Source: Candidatus Pandoraea novymonadis
GTDB lineage: Bacteria > Pseudomonadota > Gammaproteobacteria > Burkholderiales > Burkholderiaceae
Reading direction: 5' to 3'
Length of the DNA: 64,000 nucleotides
NCBI RefSeq assembly: GCF_003004665.1
Contig: NZ_MUHY01000002.1
Span: forward strand, 44,846 to 108,845
The position numbers were made by a program, and so were the translations under genes. The notes under the pieces were generated by a model. The model did not search any database. It was not told where the DNA came from and saw only the letters and a list, made by a program, of their open reading frames with translations. Shown here one piece after another: positions 60,099-64,000 of this stretch. Each line of letters begins with the position of its first letter. Position 1 is the first letter of the stretch.

Positions 60099-61322
60099 AT
60101 GTCAACGGATTCTGTTTCTACTGCTACGTCCACTATTCGGGTTCACCGCATGAGTTCGCTTGAAGTTCGTGCTAGTGTGTCACTGGCGGCTATTTTTGCG
60201 TTACGTATGTTCGGGTTATTTTTGATCATGCCAGTTTTTTCGGTTTTTGCTCAAACATTGTCGATGGACAATGACACGTTTCTTGTGGGGCTAGCCATTG
60301 GCATCTATGGGCTTACACAATCTTTATTTTATATACCATATGGATGGGCATCGGACAGGTTGGGACGCAAACCAGTCATTATCTTCGGTTTGATTGTCTT
60401 TGCCGTTGGTGGTTTCGTGGCGGCATTATCGAATGATCTATATTGGATCATTGCTGGACGGGCCATTCAGGGCGCTGGCGCGATTTCGTCTGCGGTGATT
60501 GCATGCGTGTCAGATTTGACAAGTGAAGCGAATCGTATGAAGGCGATGGCCATGATTGGCGGCAGTATTGGTATATCGTTTACAGCAGCAATCGTTTTAG
60601 CACCAACGCTTTTCCATGTGTTGGGTATGAGTGGCTTGTTCTGGATTATTACTATTCTGGCAGTTTTGGCGATTTTTTTGGTGCTTTGGGCTGTCCCAGA
60701 GCTGCCAACACTACCAATACACTTAAAAGTTGCGCCTGCACCATTTTATGAGGTGTTATGTCACCTTGAACTTCTGCGTTTGAATTTCGGTGTGTTTGTT
60801 TTGCATGCAACCCAGACGGCGCTATTTGTAGCAATCCCACGTATGTTGGTGGCGGCTGGGTTGCCTGTGTCCTTACATTGGAAGGTCTACTTTCCAGTGA
60901 TGTTACTTTCCTTTATTGCGATGATTCCTCTAATTATCGCTGTTGAGAAGCGCGGTAAGACGAAGACGGTGTTGGTCTCGTCCATCGCCTTGATAGGATT
61001 GTCACAGTTTGCGTTAGCAGAGCTGCCCAGCACTGTGATGGTGATGATGACGGTACTTTTTTTCTATTTTTTGGGTTTTAACGTGTTGGAAGCTTCGCAG
61101 CCGTCCTTAGTCTCAAAGCTAGCGCCTCGGTCGCTCAAGGGAGCCGCAATAGGTGTTTATAACACAACGCAAGCATTAGGATTGTTCTCTGGGGGTATCA
61201 TTGGGGGATTTTTGATGAATCATCTCGATCATACTTGGATTTTCTTGTTTTTCGGAGCAGTGGCATTGCTCTGGCTTATAATTGCGGCACCGATGAGGGT
61301 TTCTTTGACACCTCACTCATAG
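60099..61322 (+). CDS. MFS transporter
   Basis: Major-facilitator transporter with 12 predicted helices (407 residues). Motif A is YGWASDRLGRKPVI between helices 2 and 3, and AGRAIQGAGAI marks helix 4. The C-terminal half includes ALGLFSGGIIGGFL. It resembles YajR-like drug:H+ antiporters but lacks that protein's long C-terminal cytosolic domain. Substrate unknown. In Burkholderia the same gene lies between uvrA and ssb. Confidence 0.88.
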   Translation: MSTDSVSTATSTIRVHRMSSLEVRASVSLAAIFALRMFGLFLIMPVFSVFAQTLSMDNDTFLVGLAIGIYGLTQSLFYIPYGWASDRLGRKPVIIFGLIVFAVGGFVAALSNDLYWIIAGRAIQGAGAISSAVIACVSDLTSEANRMKAMAMIGGSIGISFTAAIVLAPTLFHVLGMSGLFWIITILAVLAIFLVLWAVPELPTLPIHLKVAPAPFYEVLCHLELLRLNFGVFVLHATQTALFVAIPRMLVAAGLPVSLHWKVYFPVMLLSFIAMIPLIIAVEKRGKTKTVLVSSIALIGLSQFALAELPSTVMVMMTVLFFYFLGFNVLEASQPSLVSKLAPRSLKGAAIGVYNTTQALGLFSGGIIGGFLMNHLDHTWIFLFFGAVALLWLIIAAPMRVSLTPHS

Positions 61323-61345
61323 GTGAACATCGGCATACCTTATCT

Positions 61346-61351
61346 TATAAT
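61346..61351 (+). promoter_or_regulatory. TATAAT element upstream of ssb
   Basis: An exact -10 consensus lies 27 bp before the ssb ATG. The -35 position is weak, so only the -10 is claimed. A CGGAG ribosome-binding site follows at 61366-61370. Confidence 0.35.
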
Positions 61352-61377
61352 ACACTCAAGTATTCCGGAGAAATACT

Positions 61378-61860
61378 ATGGCATCTGTGAATAAAGTCAT
61401 CCTGATTGGTAATTTAGGGGCTGATCCGGAAAACCGCTCTATGCCTAGTGGCGATGCAGTGGCTAATATACGGCTGGCGACAACTGATCGTTATCGAGAT
61501 AAGTCAAGTGGAGAATTTAAAGAGACAACTGAATGGCATCGTGTGGTATTTTTCGGCCGTTTGGCTGAAATTGTGGGGGAATATTTAAAAAAAGGTTCGT
61601 CAGTGTATGTCGAGGGTCGCTTGCGCACTCGTAAGTGGCAGAATCAGAAAGGCCAGGAACAATATAGTACGGAGATCGTAGCTGAACAGATGCAAATGCT
61701 TGGTAGTCGCAGCGGAGATGGCGGTAGCACCGGTGGAGCTGGATATTCGCGTAGGGATGATGATGGAGGGAGTGGAGGGCGCGGTGTGTCATCTAGCCAG
61801 CAGTCTACGACAAAGCTGTCGAACGGTGATTTTGATATGGATGATGATATTCCATTCTAA
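61378..61860 (+). CDS. ssb: Single-stranded DNA-binding protein
   Basis: OB-fold protein (residues 1-110: [45 protein letters not shown]) with a Gly/Ser-rich linker and the acidic protein-docking tip [10 protein letters not shown]. 160 residues. ATG at 61378. All features needed for replication and repair are present. Confidence 0.97.
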   Translation: MASVNKVILIGNLGADPENRSMPSGDAVANIRLATTDRYRDKSSGEFKETTEWHRVVFFGRLAEIVGEYLKKGSSVYVEGRLRTRKWQNQKGQEQYSTEIVAEQMQMLGSRSGDGGSTGGAGYSRRDDDGGSGGRGVSSSQQSTTKLSNGDFDMDDDIPF

Positions 61861-62332
61861 ACATATTTATCGTGATATTGATTACTTACCCTCGCCGAGA
61901 AAAGGTCATAAAATTTAACCGTTTTTTCCTGACCTAATCGAAATTAGGCATCAATCAATGTTGGATAGAACACTATCCATTTAATTGGCATGTACATGAC
62001 TCTGTATGTAATACAGAAAAACGTGACGTCATTCGAAGATAATGTGTTCAAGCATTTGAGGATGTTCGATGAGGAGCAAAAAATTTTTGGGAAGTTTTTT
62101 GAGCTATGCTTACTGGGTTGGTGCTGAGGGGAAACTGTATTGGTGAAAGGCGATTCAACGGATGGGGTGGGTTGTGTTTTGTTGTATTTTTTTCTCTCTC
62201 CAAAAACATCATTAAACTTTGCCAATCTCTTTTTTCATGGTTTAGATTGGTTCTCTCCGAGAATGTTTTTTTGGGGGATAAAGTATTTTGCTAAAATTAC
62301 TATTTGTCCCAATGTTTCTTTGCGAATGATAA
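61861..62332. other. Gap between ssb and ruvA
   Basis: About 470 bp. A short hairpin CCTAAT-CGAA-ATTAGG (61933-61948) lies 70 bp after ssb. ruvC, which precedes ruvA in relatives, is not seen. Confidence 0.45.
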
Positions 62333-62920
62333 ATGATTGGCCGTATTTCAGGTGTATTGATTGAAAAAAATCCTCCTCATATCTTGGTTGATTGTCAAGG
62401 TGTGGGTTATGAAATATCAGTGCCGATGAGCACATTTTTCCATCTCCCTGATGTTGGCGGTTCTGTCACCCTGCTAACAGAGTTTATCGTGCGGGAGGAT
62501 GCACAGTTGCTGTTTGGTTTCGGTAGTGTACAGGAGCGTCAGACATTCCGTGAGCTATTAAAAATCTCTGGCATTGGGGCCCGAATTGCGCTCTCAATTC
62601 TATCAGGAATGAGTGTGTCTGATTTGGCGCAGGATGTGGTGCTGCAGGAAACACGACGCTTGACCAAAATTCCTGGTATTGGTAAGAAAACAGCTGAACG
62701 TTTGCTGCTTGAGATGAAAGATAAGCTGGGTGATGAGTTTAGCAATGCATCTAAAGCGGGTACCTTCCAGGATCGCAACAAGGATGATGTTATTAACGCG
62801 TTGGTGGCGCTCGGATATTCCACCAAAGAGTCGCTTGCTGCTGTCAAAATGTTGCCTGACAGTCTTAGCGTATCTGAGGGTATTAAACATGTATTGAAGG
62901 CCTTTTCCAAGGCCTGTTAA
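62333..62920 (+). CDS. ruvA: Holliday junction branch migration protein RuvA
   Basis: Tetrameric junction-binding protein. It has an N-terminal OB fold ([20 protein letters not shown]), two helix-hairpin-helix motifs ([36 protein letters not shown]) and a C-terminal domain that contacts RuvB ([14 protein letters not shown]). 195 residues, intact. Its partner ruvB does not follow within the window. Confidence 0.96.
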   Translation: MIGRISGVLIEKNPPHILVDCQGVGYEISVPMSTFFHLPDVGGSVTLLTEFIVREDAQLLFGFGSVQERQTFRELLKISGIGARIALSILSGMSVSDLAQDVVLQETRRLTKIPGIGKKTAERLLLEMKDKLGDEFSNASKAGTFQDRNKDDVINALVALGYSTKESLAAVKMLPDSLSVSEGIKHVLKAFSKAC

Positions 62921-64000
62921 GTGCTTGTGGGAGTTATTATATACGCAGAGAACGAGAGAAAGACAGATATTCCAGAAGGAGCCTCTTTCTTACTGTAAGA
63001 CTTCCGTTAACTTTATTTGTCAGTACTTCGACAGTCTGGGGGTTCGTGGCTCGATTACAATTATGTCGAGTCTAGCTTCACCTCGCTATAGTCCGTATGA
63101 TTTGAAGTTGTTAATCACACATATAATCGTTGATGCCAGTTTTGGTAGTCGAGCCGATAAGCCTTATTTAGAGTGTAGCTGGAATTATGCTAGCCAATGA
63201 GTCATGAGATTCCATCAGACGGATATATGTCATTGTTGCTACAGCATGAGCAAAGGAAGCCTGCTATGGAGCAATATTTCCAATAAATACATTCGGCGTT
63301 GTTGAGTTTTTTTGGTAATTTGCTAATGCGAGCCTTCTGAGCGGGGCGATGAGATGGTTGGAAGGAAATTGGCATGGCTGTCCCGATAAAAAAATTTCCA
63401 ATTCTTACCAAGGTTTCTCGTCGAGATATGCGTCGTTTGAATTGGTTCATGAATTTTTCCGTATTGTGCGATCGTAAATCATGTTTTTGCCCCCTGCGGG
63501 ATTCAGTTTTTGCCAAAAAATCTTCTGGGATTTGGAAATTGAGGCGCAATGCAGTTAGCAAACTTGCCGCTAAGTGAGTTTTGTTTTATCAAGTATATAA
63601 TTGTGGTTGTGAATTTATATGCTATTCATCAAATAATTTTTTTCATTTTCGATTGATTTTGATTGCTTGTTGTCGATATCAGGCATTCTTTGCTTATCAC
63701 TACCTTCGACTTTTCGGGTCTAGCCTTGCTGAGGCATCTGGTCATGTGACTCACGATTTTTCTATATCCTTGTAGACGATGTATCGCGCGGGTAGCGAGG
63801 AGTGAAATAGGACAAAGTTTTTTATAGGTTGGATTGATTGTCATATTTACTTTTTTTGGATTTTTTGTGATTGATACCTCACATCGTTTGAAAGAGGAAT
63901 TTTCATTCTTGCAAGGCTTCTTTCAAAAAAAACTTGCATGCGAGGCAAGAGTTAAATATTATCTCGGCTCTTGCAAGCAATGTGGGTCTGAAAAGGTCTC
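62921..64000. other. Long stretch after ruvA with no recognised gene
   Basis: About 1.08 kb at the window edge. No RuvB motif (Walker A GPPGLGKTT) appears in any frame. A 7-bp stem (GCAAGAG/CTCTTGC) is at 63945-63974. One small open frame with a good ribosome-binding site (63374-63577) is listed separately. Confidence 0.5.
63374..63577 (+). CDS. Possible small basic protein of unknown function
   Basis: A 67-codon frame with GAAGGAA 6 bp upstream of its ATG. The peptide begins MAVPIKKFPILTKVSRRDMR and is rich in Lys, Arg and Cys. The beginning faintly recalls ribosomal protein L32, but the rest does not match. It may be a real gene, a decayed one or chance. I do not recognise it. Confidence 0.2.
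   Translation: MAVPIKKFPILTKVSRRDMRRLNWFMNFSVLCDRKSCFCPLRDSVFAKKSSGIWKLRRNAVSKLAAK

Noticed and set aside
1..64000. CRISPR arrays, insertion sequences, prophage or secretion-system genes
   Set aside because: No regularly spaced repeats, transposase or phage-type proteins were seen among the frames on either strand.

Overview
The window looks like a chromosome segment of a beta-proteobacterium of the Burkholderiaceae with a reduced, decaying genome, most plausibly a host-restricted symbiont of the Vallotia/Mycoavidus/Glomeribacter kind. The evidence is gene content and order. Blocks such as argS-SPOR-dsbA, coaX/birA, dacA-DUF493-lipB-lipA, gshA-gshB-manX-ptsH-ptsI, gpmA-ctpA-moeB, rhodanese-grxC-secB-gpsA, ctaA-ctaB-sco, rsmD-coaD-ferredoxin, prs-tRNA-Gln-ispE-lolB and kdsD-kdsC-lptC-lptA-lptB-hpf-ptsN-hprK-rapZ follow the Burkholderia arrangement as I remember it. 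The DNA is by eye much more AT-rich than free-living Burkholderia. Long non-coding stretches, broken genes and empty slots lie between intact housekeeping genes. The species assignment is inference. I see no insertion sequence, prophage or CRISPR array.

Layout. 0-4 kb: dsbA, a SPOR-domain protein and argS, all minus. 4-11 kb: a ferritin-like di-iron protein, coaX/birA, a broken [2Fe-2S] ferredoxin gene, an alpha/beta hydrolase and dacA. 11-15 kb: DUF493, lipB, lipA, then an AT-rich gap with consensus DnaA boxes, then ubiK. 15-21 kb: glutathione synthesis (gshA, gshB) and the sugar-independent PTS (EIIA-Man, HPr, EI). 21-27 kb: moeB/thiF, ctpA and gpmA facing rhodanese, grxC, secB and gpsA, then trmL. 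27-35 kb: a methyltransferase, heme A synthesis (ctaA, ctaB), SCO, a complete cytochrome bd operon (cydP-cydA-cydB-cydX) and rpoH. 36-44 kb: a LysE/ArgO exporter, ftsY, rsmD, coaD, ferredoxin, pth, rplY, prs, tRNA-Gln, ispE. 44-51 kb: lolB, a TPR protein, mutY, rapZ, hprK, ptsN, hpf. 52-56 kb: LPS transport and KDO genes, then an AI-2E-family permease. 57-63 kb: uvrA, an MFS transporter, ssb and ruvA, followed by about 1 kb with no recognisable gene.

Functional picture. Cofactor self-sufficiency is retained (lipoate, biotin attachment, CoA, glutathione, Fe-S, heme A), as are outer-membrane and peptidoglycan maintenance (LPS transport, LolB, DacA, CtpA) and a regulatory phosphorelay (EI-HPr-EIIA-Man/EIIA-Ntr with HPr kinase and RapZ) without any sugar permease in view. 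Several genes expected from synteny are missing from their slots: coxBAC/ctaG before ctaA, rpoN between lptB and hpf, mutM before mutY, comF beside trmL, dat before DUF493, and ruvC/ruvB around ruvA. Perfect, unusually long stem-loops sit in several gaps and may be relics of deleted genes or shared terminators. I found no convincing novel biological system. The observations most worth checking are the long perfect inverted repeats, the DnaA-box cluster, the cox loss with heme A synthesis retained, and the DsbA active-site change.
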